Shown here: positions 21,832-33,053 of the stretch, one piece after another
How the letters are laid out: every line of letters starts with the position of its first letter
Numbering within the stretch: position 1 is the first letter of the stretch
Assembly: GCA_037954235.1 (NCBI GenBank)
Contig: JBBMOA010000015.1
Location: forward strand, 23,386,569-23,450,568
Origin: Aulostomus chinensis
Lineage: Eukaryota; Chordata; Actinopteri; Syngnathiformes; Aulostomidae
Direction: 5' to 3'
DNA length: 64,000 nt
The notes under the pieces: generated by a model
Seen by the model: only the letters and a program-made list of their open reading frames with translations
Databases searched by the model: none
Told to the model about the DNA's origin: nothing
Program-made: the position numbers and the translations under genes

Positions 21832-22572
21832 GCCCCATTCACACTGCACCAAAAACGCGGGTGAACATGGGTGTTTGGGCACTCTGAAAGGGTCGACTGG
21901 GAATTTCGACCCGCGTCCACCAACCCTCCAAGCGACCCGGGTGTTTAGCGGCTCTCCTCGGCTCGCCTGCAGTATGAAAAGGGCAACCCACGTTACCAAC
22001 TTCTATCGTGATCTTTACATCTTTTTTATTGATCATGGCAGCGCACTGTCCAGGATCCGAAGGGTCGCTGGTTCGATCCTCAACCCAGGTGACCATGTCA
22101 AAGTGTCCTTGAGCAAGATACTGGACCCATAATTGCTCCTGATGAGTAGGTTGGCGCCTTGCATGGCAGCCTTCACCATCAGTGTGTGAATGGGTGAATG
22201 AGATGACACTGTAAAGCGCTTGAGTGCCGCCAAGGTAGACAAGCGCAATATAAAATTGAGTCCATTTAACATTTACCATCATGAACACCACGAGCTGCTT
22301 GCCATCCGCGGTGAAGAGGAGATCTGGCAGGAGATTTCTGGAATAGTAAGGGACATGGTGATTTATGGGAACATCACCGGCATTTTGAGACATGGCACAC
22401 TTTTATGTGTAATGATGACGTCATCAGCGCGATGACGTACAAGATAGAAAAACACAGGCACGCAGCCCTCACAGCGGGAGCTCAGACCCGCGTCTGCTGG
22501 AAGCTTAAATGCACCCTAATGCCGAGCAAACGTGGGTACAAAAACCTGCATTGTTTTTCAGTGTGAAAGGGG
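21832..22572. mobile_element. non-autonomous TIR DNA transposon with TATA target duplication
   Basis: The left end GCCCCATTCACACTG and right end CAGTGTGAAAGGGG are imperfect inverted copies. TATA flanks both sides (21828-21831 and 22573-22576), and intact relatives of the host repeat have a single TATA at that point (ctgtctatatgtgttggcc at about 43345), so the insertion site is well defined. The interior has no full transposase. A minus-strand stretch near 22393-22270 (NHHVPYYSRNLLPDLLFTAD) may be a remnant of an element protein. The superfamily is not assigned. Confidence 0.75.
22036..22275 (+). repeat. second SINE-like repeat nested in the TIR element
   Basis: Contains gctggttcgatcctcaaccc (B-box-like), gtccttgagcaagatactgg, gcgccttgcatggcagcc, gtgtgtgaatgggtgaatga and aaagcgcttgag ending in a aagcgcaatataaa block. 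A diverged second copy lies at 41050-41275. This family is widespread in percomorph fish from memory; the name is not certain. Confidence 0.7.
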
Positions 22573-22600
22573 TATATATCTGCTGGCCCTGCGATGGAAG
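22573..22600 (+). repeat. tRNA-headed interspersed repeat, right remnant
   Basis: Continuation tatatctgctggccctgcga after the TIR element. The copy stops soon after, before the GGAT tail. Confidence 0.65.
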
Positions 22601-23190
22601 TGAGAAGTTAGTAGCACGTTATTGTATTTGGTTGGTATAATAACTTGTCAAGTCTCCCAGCTAGCCATGCAATGGCGACGGGCCGGAGGGATTCTTCAGG
22701 CCAAGATAGAGGGGAGTTGCTCAGTGACTGCGATCTGAAAAGGGTGAACTGCTTGACATGTCCAAGTGTTGTTAAAAAAAAGAAAAAAAGAAAAAAAAAG
22801 TGCATTGTGAGCAAATAGCTGTATAAACCAAACTTAATTCAAACATTCTGCCTAAGGTGATGTGGGTTCTACAGGTACTTGTATATTGTATAAGCTGTGT
22901 ATTTGTTTTGTTGATTTTGGCATAAATTATGGATTTTAGGTTTTGGTAGTGAACTATCTCAGAACCCATGGGCTTCTCCTCATGACTTGGCCTCGGGGAA
23001 CGAGGGCCAGTATTTTGGTGGTCTTATGTAGTAAAGCAGATATCTGGTCCAAGACTTCCATAAAATCACTACAACATTGTGTTGTTGATTCATCAGACTT
23101 CAGCCGTTTTTCCAACCTTGCATTTCGTGAATGTTCCATGCTCCACATGTACTGTTAACATGGACGTACCGGAAAATACGTCAAAGCCTC

Positions 23191-23222
<32 letters not shown>

Positions 23223-24517
23223 GAAACCTGAAGCTTCCCTCTCCCAACATTATCTCTGTTTCTTACAAAATCTGTATTTATGTGATTTATGTGCAGAATC
23301 TGTTTATAGAGATATTAGCTGTGGCGGACGTGGTCTGTCCCAATCCCATACCTCTGGATTAGTCAATTAAAAGACATGAATTAGTTGTTTTGGGATGAGT
23401 GATGGATGTGAGTGATTCCACTGTGAATGTAAGTGTTGTGTGATTTGAAGTCTGAGGTGTAGAGGAAAACTAGGGTGTATCTACATGGTGTTAGTGGGGA
23501 CTGAGTGTTTTTTAATGAGGAGATTTCAATGTTCTTGGAGCAGTTCAGTTTCTTTACGGACTGGGGTCGAATTTGAGAAATTGATTTTGTTCTAATTCCT
23601 ACACTGCATTATTGCAGTTTTACTTTTAAGTCCATTTGAACAAATAATGCAGTTGATTTGACAGAAAGTAGTATACATATTAAGTTTTTATGGCCAAGAG
23701 TGGGAAAGCAAGTTGGCGCTGGTGCTAAGGTTTGTTTACTAGAATGTTCATGTGTTTTATTTTGCAACAACAGGATGAGGCATGAGTTAGCTGCTGTTGT
23801 TGGACATAGGGACGAATAATGGTATGGAACAGCAACACAAACAGCTCACCTCATTAACCTTACATGTTAACCAGCACTCGTTAGCTTATGCTACCACATG
23901 GAGCTACGAAAATTCTTGATTTAATATTGGCAATGTTGCCTTAAGAAAAATCATCACAGTTACAACTGTGCTGTGTTTTCTGCTGCGTTCACAAGTAAAA
24001 TGATCACTCAAGAAAAACAGGCCCTTTGAAGGAGAAAGACAAAGGCTGCAAAGAGGAATGTGGGAGCTCAGGGAATTGAGGAATTTCCATACGGATGTTC
24101 AATTGGCTGCTTTCTACCAGATTAGCGAGTAATACAACCTGCCTTCTAAATGTTTGACTCTGCCTTTATCATAGCTCGGACATCTGGGTTTCTAGTTCAA
24201 AGCCTGATACATTAAAGGCACTACAGAGTGTGAAGCAACAGTGTTGCTCAAACTATGTTGTATAGTATAACACACATCATAACAATAGCTTTTGCATATT
24301 TGCAAATAAAATGTGAAATTATAATCTTCTTTCACCACAATCTACACATTGGCCCTTCTATCATGGTTTTTGTTGACTCCTAAAAAGGATTCAAATAGCT
24401 CTGTGGAACCTCAGCAAAAAATGATACAACTCCAGAACACTAGGGGGCAATGAAAGGGGTGGAAGGGTTCATTCTCAATAAATTGATAACATCTGTCCTT
24501 GACAGATTACTTCAATG

Positions 24518-24521
<4 letters not shown>
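22601..24521. other. no gene recognised
   Basis: Includes an A/G run at 22773-22800 and a long A run at 23191-23221, possibly the tail of an unrecognised retrocopy. No exon is supportable. Confidence 0.4.
23191..23221 (+). repeat. poly(A) tract
   Basis: About 31 uninterrupted A after gcctcc. The upstream 250 bp has no AATAAA close to the tract and no gene that I recognise, so a processed retrocopy is possible but unproven. Confidence 0.9.

Positions 24522-24558
<37 letters not shown>
24520..24558. repeat. CT microsatellite
   Basis: (CT)n of about 19 repeats. Confidence 0.95.
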
Positions 24559-24561
<3 letters not shown>

Positions 24562-24599
24562 GTGATTCTTATAAAAGACAACCCTACTTCATCTGGATG

Positions 24600-25360
24600 A
24601 ATTACTGTCCACCACCTGCAAGTTTCACACAACCATTTATGCTGTACATTCATGCCCTCTTCACTAGAGAGAGACGTTGTGCCCTGGACCGTATCAGCAT
24701 CTATGGAGTACTCAGCCTCAACTCATGAGGGTATATTTGTTTTGTCCGGGGGTGGTGGTCCCGGACACGCGTGCCTTCGGCTCACTCCGGCCGGTGGGCT
24801 GGGCCTCATGGGGGAGTGGGGGGGTCCTGGCTGGCTGGTGGTGCCCTATAGCCTGAAACCCACCTGCTCTGGGGGGAGGGGGAGAACAGGGGATAGGTGG
24901 AGGGGATGGGAATGGAGGGTTGGGGTGGGGTAGCGCTGTACGGGTCGTTGTGGTGGTCTGTGGTTGCCCCGCCTGGGTGTGGGGTGTGGGAGAGTGTCGG
25001 CCTCGCCGCTGGCGGACCTCTTCGGGGGCTCTGGCCAGATCTCGGGCCAGAGGGGCCCTATGCCCCTGGGCTCTGCTCGTGCTGTGGAGGGGGGGGTGCC
25101 CGGCGGGACCGGGGTCCTCTCTGTGGGTTGCTTCCGGGTGGGGGTTGCTGCTCCTATGCTTTCCTGCGGATCCTGGCATGGGCTGGGCCTGTGGCTGTTT
25201 CCTGGGGAGGAGGAGGCCTGGGGCTCCCCGTGTTCTGGGTGTTACTGGGTGCCCTGATGGCCTGGTCCTGATCTGCCTGCTATCCTGGACTGGGGGTGCG
25301 ATGTCCTGGCCCCCCCACATCAGCTACAGTCAGCTACCCACAGCATCCAAGACAAACCGT

Positions 25361-25395
<35 letters not shown>

Positions 25396-25745
25396 ATACA
25401 CACATACACGCATGCAGTGCACAACTGATCCACAGTCACACACTCAGACATTTATTTTAAGATTATATTAAACCAAATGGTAAACCTGCACTGGAAATTC
25501 TGCAACCAATGTTTTTTTCTTTTTTCTCTCTCTGTTGTTATTGTTGTTACTTTTTTTGTTTGTTTGTTTGTTTGGTTTTTGGTTTTTTTCTGCTATTGTT
25601 GTTGTTGTTTAGGTGCCCCCCCCCCTTGTCTTCCCTATCCTGTCCCTGTTCTCTCTTCCTGTCCACTCCTGAGCCTCAGTCCTGTAGCTTTATCAATGAA
25701 CCAATACCATTTCTAATAAAGTTAAGCATAAATGGCGATAGGAGT
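24600..25745 (+). repeat. GC-rich block with CA run and polyadenylated-looking 3' end, probable interspersed repeat
   Basis: From about 24740 to 25330 the sequence is strikingly G-rich (ggggg and gggtgg runs) in an otherwise AT-rich window. A CA microsatellite follows (25363-25393), then a T/G-rich stretch, a C12 run (25616-25627) and AATAAAG at about 25716. The long frames on both strands (200 codons minus, 183 codons plus) are Gly/Pro/Arg-rich and have no recognisable domain. The layout suggests a retroelement 3' part, not a host gene, but I cannot name the family. Confidence 0.4.
25363..25393. repeat. CA microsatellite
   Basis: (CA)n of about 15 repeats at the end of the GC-rich block. 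Confidence 0.95.
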
Positions 25746-27023
25746 TTATCAGATTCCTCCTTTGCAGAGTAAAACTGCTTCAGTACAACAAGGCACCAGG
25801 AATACCGATGCTGCTTGCCCCGGCTACTGAACAGGACAGGTTAAAAAAAAAAAAAGGAGAGAGAGACGTTGTGCATCACAGGCAGATAGTATCTGCTGCC
25901 AAGGTCACCACAAGTTCTCTAAACATTTGTCCTCCGCTCCAAGTCTCCCAGCAACCCTGCCCGGTCTGTTTACACTGCTGATATACTCCAAGAATGCAGA
26001 GAGGATGGAAAGTGAAACGAGGAGGGACCTTGAACGTCAATAAAGTCTTCAAATGTACAAAAAGTGACCAACAAGTTATGACTAAATGGAGATTCAGGTA
26101 AAGAAAATGGAGAAAATTCTGTTCAGAACATTCAAAGTTTAGAAAGAAGACGACACTTGCAACTATCTGCTTTTCTCTTCTCATAAAAGTCTCACTATTT
26201 ATTCATTGTCAGTACAGCCTCATTTACATGATCTGCTTTCAGGGACCCAAATCAAATTTTTGCAACATGTGGCAGAAATCTAATCTGTAATATGAATGTG
26301 TGAACAAGGCAGAAGCACACGGGGTCAGATTCTGTCAGATCCGTTTCAGATTTCAATCATATGTGGAACTAAATCAGATATGAATTGTATTCCGATATTC
26401 TTGTCATAGCAAATTGGACATGATTACGAAATGTGACCACAGCAACATTACTGGTTACTATGGTTACTTTGTTCCTTTGAAACCCACTGCTGAAAATGGG
26501 GAAAGAAACATCATGGAGGATGAAGCCTCAGACCAGTGAGCACTGGCTGAAGTCAACAGCACTGCAGCGTACCAAGGACGGACTGATCCCTAGCATACCA
26601 GTGATGGAGAGGTCATATCCAGTTACTGAGGTTGTCTTTGTCAGATTCAGAGTGATTTGCACCCTCAGACATCTGAAAAATCCATCAAGAAATATTTCAG
26701 TTTTGTTCTGAATGAATTTTGTCTGGAAAACAGCACAAGAAAGCTGCAACCAGACTGAGCACTTGCAACTTAAGATAAAGTTGAGTACAAACGAAGTATT
26801 AACAGTGTTTAATCAAGTTTTTTAGAGGATTTCATTTGGAGAGGCAGCACTTTTTTTGTACTGTGAGGCAAGCAGAACGTATGTGTGTCAGTAGATGCCT
26901 GAACAGACATGAAGTCTTGTTGTATTGATTTCTCCTCTTAACTGTGATGCGGACTCTGCATCGGTCTGAGTTGAGCTGAAAGGCAAAGCTCTCAATTTAC
27001 CAGTCGATCTACAGTATGTATAT
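25746..27023. other. no gene recognised
   Basis: AT-rich sequence with an A13 run near 25842 and no supportable feature. Confidence 0.4.
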
Positions 27024-27024
27024 A

Positions 27025-27156
27025 CAGCAAACTCAATAATATCTTTAACAGGCATGAGGTTTTCCACCCAATATGAGTATGTGTACAACGCTTTATTGTA
27101 CACATGTTCATGTAGGCTGGAAATTCTCATGCCTCTAGAAGATATTGAGTTTGCTG
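27025..27156. repeat. 132-bp imperfect foldback (long hairpin)
   Basis: The left arm begins CAGCAAACTCAATAATATCT (27025) and the right arm ends GATATTGAGTTTGCTG (27156). Inner arms GTGTACAA (27081-27088) and TTGTACAC (27096-27103) are a perfect 8-bp stem closing a 7-base loop (cgcttta). Both arms carry GGCATGAG/CTCATGCC. The pairing runs nearly full length with a few bulges. It could be a palindromic MITE or a microRNA-like precursor; nothing in the sequence decides between them. Confidence 0.75.
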
Positions 27157-29168
27157 TGGCACCAAGGCAAACTGAAGAGACACTGCACTTCCTGCAAGAC
27201 AGCGGACCACAAGAAGTTTGCTGCACTCAACATTTCCACATTTTTATTCAAGGCCAAAGCATCGCAATGTGAAACATCACCTCAGCCTGAAAGAAAATTT
27301 GTCTCTCTCTCTCAGGTTTGGACAATGTGCTTCAAGAAGAAGCGCGAGGTTTTCAAAGGGGCGATTTGCAATGCTCAAAACTTAAATAAAACGGGCAAAC
27401 ACAATAGGGTCTTCGCCTGAAGTACCTTCAGGCTCAGGCCCTAATAATTACCATGACGCTTGTTACTAAACATCAAAAAGCAGTTGGTTACCATCTTGAC
27501 TGTAGATCTTTTTTCAGACCATCAGCTGAGATGACAAAGGTTACCCCAGATTTGCTAGCTTCTTTCCCTTGGGATGTTCAGACAGCAAATGCTCAAATCA
27601 TTACAACACCAGGCAGGATCACTGCTTGCTGCATCATCTGTCTGGGTGGATGGAATCAAGTATCCAGGCATCTAGGCATGATTCTGTCTGCTGGCAAATG
27701 CTCAGGTCTCCCAGAATTTTCCCTGACTGAAGCCATCGTGGCTGCAACTGCAGAAATTTAGTTTGTCTGCTACAAAATGACAGCACCTTTTTATATAAGT
27801 ATAGTGTATAGACCCCACCAAGGTAACCTGCTGTACCTCTGAGATGGAACCTACTTCAAAATGACAAAAGGGCTGAAACGTCCCATCCTCAACAAACTAG
27901 CGGGGAACATGTATGCTTTTTTGAGCAGACTCACTAGGCCATTCATGTGGGAACTCCCTGTCTGGCTCAATCTGCTCCGTGCAGACGGACGCAGCCTCCA
28001 CCAAACATCGACTCACTGAGTATTTCTCATTTAGTGGCACATCAACCCACTTCTGGTGTAAATTGCACCACTGACTAGGGTAGAGTTGATCAGCTCACAA
28101 GCTGTGCCACAGCCGTCACTCAAAGTATGTGCCCAGGATAAATTTGGGGTCAGGGTCGTCCTCTAGCTTCGCAAGGATAAAGAGAGTCTGAAGTTCAAGA
28201 TGGGGAATCATCTGACCAAAATTTGCCCTCTGGTCAACTTGATGTCACTGTTAATGGTGTCAAAGATACACTACAAATGGTGCCACTCCTTACAAGGATG
28301 GCAAGAAGCCAAGGAAAGGTGAAACAAATTTCCGGTCTGGGGACGGATAACCGCAATCTGGAGGGGACTAATCAGGTCAGATCCTGGTCCATGAAATGAT
28401 GAAAACGGATGACTCCCTTGTTTCAAAAGATATCTCTGTGACCTTTGTTCCCAAAAGAAAGGAAAATGGGGAAGACTAGCCTGGCATCAGATAGATGAAT
28501 AAGCGATGGCAAGCTCTTTAGAGAGAGAGCCAAGTTTGTATGAACGTTTCAAAAATTTACAGTGAAGGACTTCATGATTTGTATGCTCTAACTGTAATCT
28601 ACCTCGTAAACAAACGAGTAAATATGTGCCTTGGATGGTTTTTGCCTGCTTTTCCATCTGATGGCTTCGCACTGCTCTTTACTGCACTTCAGCAGACGTA
28701 ATGCTCCACATTGCTGAGGTGGCATGTGAATCAAGGTGCAGTCAAAAGAGCACAGAGGCATGTTCAAAGTCAAAGCTAATAACTGGCATGTTTGTGTCCT
28801 CTCCATCTATTTTTTTTTTCTCTGTTAGGATGCAACTAATACGGTCTCATACAGTCAAACTGAAACGGGAATCTGCACTGAAGACAATCCTCAGCCGAAT
28901 CCATCCAGAGTCGTTTTGGAGGGCAGTGCAGTGAGAGATCGGCTTGCCAGCCAACCTTCCTCAGCATTTCTGTGTCCTCTATGGACTGATTTCCGCCCTG
29001 CACCTTGATGCTCCCCAGGATGTGAAAAACATACTCTTCTTTGTCCAGCAGGGGATGCTAAACCTGGGTGAAATTTCAAGAACTTGGAAGAGTACGTGAA
29101 CTTAAAAGTGTTAAATATAATAATTGTGCAGTGCAATTAATGATTTCAACTTAGCATTTAGTTTTTAA
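27157..29168. other. no gene recognised
   Basis: Apart from the hairpin at 27407-27442 nothing is supportable. 27780-28460 has a somewhat coding-like base composition but stops in all frames. Confidence 0.4.
27407..27442. repeat. short hairpin element, copy 2
   Basis: GGGTCTTCGCCTGAAGTACC followed by TTCAGGCTCAGGCCCT. The core CCTGAAG-TAC-CTTCAGG is a perfect inverted repeat. The outer ends match copy 1 at 21304. Confidence 0.65.
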
Positions 29169-29512
29169 GGTGGCACGGTGGTGGCCTCACAGCAAGAAGG
29201 TTGTGGGTTCAAGCCCTGGCTTGAGCCACGGGGTCTTTCTGTAGTATGGCTGTTCTCCCTGTGCCTGCGTGGGTTCTCTCTGGTACTCCGGCTTCCTCCC
29301 ACAGTCCAAAGACATCAAGAGGGAACGAGGTTAATTGGATTCTTTAAACGTGGCTGTGAGTGTGAATGGTTGTTTGTCTCTGTGTTGGCACTGAGATAGA
29401 CTGGCAACCTGTCCAGGGTGAACCCCGCCTCTCACCCGAAGGCTGCTGGGATAGGCTCCACCCCCGACGACCCTTAACAGGATAAGCGGTAGAAAATGGA
29501 TGGATGGATTGT
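29169..29512 (+). repeat. tRNA-headed interspersed repeat
   Basis: Head ggtggcacggtggtggcctc, body ctcccacagtccaaagacat, tail aggataagcggtagaaaatg and GGATGGATGGATT. Short internal deletions relative to the 14957 copy. Confidence 0.8.
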
Positions 29513-30046
29513 TTGTTGTACTTAAATTATTGATTCAGCTCACTGTTAAATAAAATGCACTTAAGTTTTTATTTCTCATCATTAAAATAAATCTTTTTAG
29601 CGACTTCAATTTTTTTCAAAGCAAATTCAACTTCTCCAGTCTTACAGTGTTGTTGACTGTAGAATGATAGAACCTCCATGAAATCACCCAATGATTATTG
29701 ACATGGAAAAGTCAAATAGGTTCAAAGTAATGCATTTTTTTAAAGAATATTTGAATGTCATTTTTTTGTTCATTTTCAGTCAAAATCTTTAAAATCCAAC
29801 CAGTGACACATTGGCGTTTCATTACCCATTTAAGGTGGATGTGAAGAATACAGCCGACATCCCGACATGCTTTTTATGAACATCAGGAGACGAGCTTCTC
29901 CTGGTCTCTTCCTCCAAGGCTCTTTCTCCAGTAAACAAAAACCATAAGACTACTGTAACGGCAGTTTATAATTTAATCAAAATAATTCTTTTACTGATGG
30001 TCATAAGACAGAGCTGCAGCCTGCAGCAGACACACACGCACACACA

Positions 30047-30087
<41 letters not shown>

Positions 30088-32943
30088 TCTGCTGAATGAA
30101 GCATAAGTCCGATGCTCCCTTTAATGATTTCTTGCTTCACAATCAATGTGCCAACAATCAGAATTTTTTCAGAATTTCAGTTCCTCTTATCACAACAGCA
30201 AACACCAACACTGCATTAAGTAACACGTTCCTCTCCACCTCAAAATAAGGCCCAAATTTTGTTGGCCTCTCAAAGCAGCAAATACAATTATTTCCTCAGT
30301 CTCGTTTGAGTTCATTACAACTGGCATGGGCCGGTCATGCGCCACTTTGTTTTCTTTTCCTAAAGGGTAACTGAAACTGCCCTATACACATGGCTGATGT
30401 GTGCAGCAGATGTATATACAGGTATCAGATATGGGTCACATTTAAGAAATAAATACATAAATAAGTGGTAAACAAAATCACATATTGGCAGAATGTCAGG
30501 TGCAGCATTAAGCCAAGCAGAGTATATGCAGTCTAAAAACACACCTTGCCAGAATACACACACTTGAATGTATGAGAGGATCCCGAGAGGAAAGCTTTCA
30601 AGGAGGGGAGGATTTCCACTTATAAGTAGGGAACCGATAATAATGTGATACAGTTATCCAGGAGAAGTGAACCTGACAGGGACAGGAGAGGACAAGAGAC
30701 AATAGGAGAGGAAAAACAAGTTCCAGACATGTGCAAGCTGGAATATGTCAATCATTTTACTCACTGCATAATGCTGCTAAATACAAGGGAGTTGTATTTG
30801 GTTGGTTGGTCGGTTGGTTGGTTAAATGGGCAGGGCATGAAGGAGTAAAGTTAGTGCTAATTCAGATCAAAGTAAGAGATTAAAGTCAGAGCCCCCATTC
30901 TCAAAATCAGAATTCAGAAATCAAGGTGCAAGATCAAAGTAAGAACTCCAAAGAGACCAAAGTCAGGAGGGCTTTGTCATCACCAAACCCAAGGCCCTGC
31001 CCCTCAAACAGCAAGCACTGCACTGTAGATGAAAGGAGACATGTTGCTGTCTGTATATTAGCAGCCAGCATCTAAACTACACAACACTAAGGGGTCCAGG
31101 CAAAAACAGTTCTGTACTTACCGGAACACTCTCGAAAAATGTCTCTCAGAGGTGCAATATCAGTCTGGAAGAGTCACCAGACTATTGGATGAAATAGTGC
31201 CACTCAAAGTGATCATAGCTCTCTGAAAGGTACACAACTGTATGCCCCCAGCAACAACCATTTGTACCCTGATAACTTGGCTATTTGAAACCATCAAGAT
31301 GCAACATATTGGTGGACAAAGATAAAGATGTGTATCCTGCATCAGCAGCTGAGATGCACATCCTTGTTAGGCCATAAAACCAGTCCAGAATTAAATCGCC
31401 ACTCGCTCATCTAACAACGCTGTTTTCAGTGTTGAAAAATATTCCGTGCAAAGCTAATAATAATGACTCCAAATGACAAATTCTGCCCTGTCACGTGATG
31501 GTGAAGAATTGGTCCTCGATAGATTCTTCCATGGGCCAACATACATCTATTGCTTTTTGTAGAATCCTGCAAACACATCTAGACAGAAGCTGACTGGGTT
31601 GATCAGTAGTCACTGTAGTCCCCGTAATGACATCCTGATCACACGTGCACGAGTAGTCAAGCGCCCAAGTGTTTGGCTACTTGACTAATGGAATGCTGAC
31701 CACCCAACAATCACCAGCAGCCAGATCATATGCCAGCTCAACAAGCTTGTGTTTTGGAATATTTCTGCCCCCTGGTGGTCAAAAATCAAATTAACAGTTT
31801 TAAGTGGATTAAAAGCAATATGGTGTTTTGTTTTTAGTTTAGTTAAATAAATGAGCATTAAATATCCAGAAATTCATACACATTTTCAAACAACGACCAA
31901 CAAGGTGCATACATACAGTGTACTAGGTTTTAAAATGGTCTTTGTTCACCCTCTTCTTCAATTTTGTCTCCCTACCCTCCCACCTCACTGTGGTTTGCCT
32001 CTGCTGTGAAGAGCCATTGTGGAAAGAGATCATGTTCTATTAGAACATGTGAGAGATTAGTGGGGGAAAAGCCAGAGTGTAACAGTGGTTGAAGGGATGA
32101 ATAACACTGTGAGAGTGAAGGTTCTGAGAGCCTGGGGACAACTTCTAAGGAGGGTGAGAGGCTGTTATTGAATTAGATCGATGTCCACTTCACTTTTTCT
32201 CTCCATCCATGTGTCAATGTAAACCATCACGGTTTTGAAATTACAAACAGTATTCATAGCTCAAATGTACCAGGCAAAATTCAAATGAGTGCTGTGCTTT
32301 TTTTATGGAGTTTGCAGCAGTAATCTGCATGTACTCGGAATCTGATACATTGAGGCACTCGTTCATGACACAGTCTGCTCCTGGACTGACCTCCAGTCGC
32401 ATTCTGCCTGTAGATACAGACAGAATGAGAACCATGTGATCTGTGTGTGGGATCCCTAAGTGTTATCAAGAAACAGTGATACAGCAATCCTCATAATACT
32501 GACTTTATCAGCAGTTCAAACATACATGAAACAAGACTGGAGCAAACCTGGGACATGGTTGCAGAGTGCATGGTCATTGTTTGAAAACATAGGCAATTTG
32601 TCACAAGTGTTGTCAGTGGTACAATTTACAATATTGTGACTGTGTGTGTGTGTTATATATTACAAGTAAATGAGAGGGGAAGAGAGAGCCAGAAGCTGCA
32701 AGAAAGTGGTAAAAGTAGAGCTAGGAGTGTTTATATCACAGAGCTGGGAGAGGAATTTCTTGGCCCTAAGTCAAACCCAGTGGGCCTCTCTGTCTCTCAT
32801 CTGTAGGGGGTTTTCATTCACACTCAAATATTTCCTACATGGAAAGGGGAGACTCTTTAGGGGCTGCTGCAATCTCACAGGAGGAAAAGCTATTGACTGC
32901 AAATTTCCTGTAACCTTGCTAGCTTGTCTTCTTGTGCTTGCAG
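29513..32943. other. no gene recognised
   Basis: Holds a CA microsatellite (30031-30086) and a GGTT-rich patch (30798-30822). No exon, RNA or transposon can be supported. Confidence 0.4.
30031..30086. repeat. CA microsatellite
   Basis: Interrupted (CA)n, about 56 bp. Confidence 0.95.
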
Positions 32944-33053
32944 GAACAAAATAAGTGAAGCAGCACAAAAACGGACCATCTCTCTAAAGCAAAGGGACAA
33001 GCATGACAAAGACAGTCCAAATTGTGACTCTGTGCTCATGATGTTTGATGAAG
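32944..33053 (+). CDS. candidate internal exon, unrecognised
   Basis: A 110-bp stretch between a good acceptor (tcttcttgtgcttgcAG|GAAC) and a near-consensus donor (GAAG|GTGAGTC). One frame is open: NKISEAAQKRTISLKQRDKH then DKDSPNCDSVLMMFDE, entered after one base and left with one base over (phase 2 in, phase 1 out). The peptide is charged and could be part of a cytoplasmic region. No partner exon is found, and I do not recognise it. On length alone a chance occurrence in 64 kb is plausible. Confidence 0.25.

Noticed and set aside
21839..22393. Minus-strand ORF of 184 codons
   Set aside because: It crosses from a SINE-like repeat through the TIR element interior; only a short part may be a transposon protein remnant.
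24718..25471. Long frames on both strands of the GC-rich block
   Set aside because: Stop codons are rare in G/C-rich DNA; the peptides are Gly/Pro/Arg-rich with no motif and overlap on both strands.
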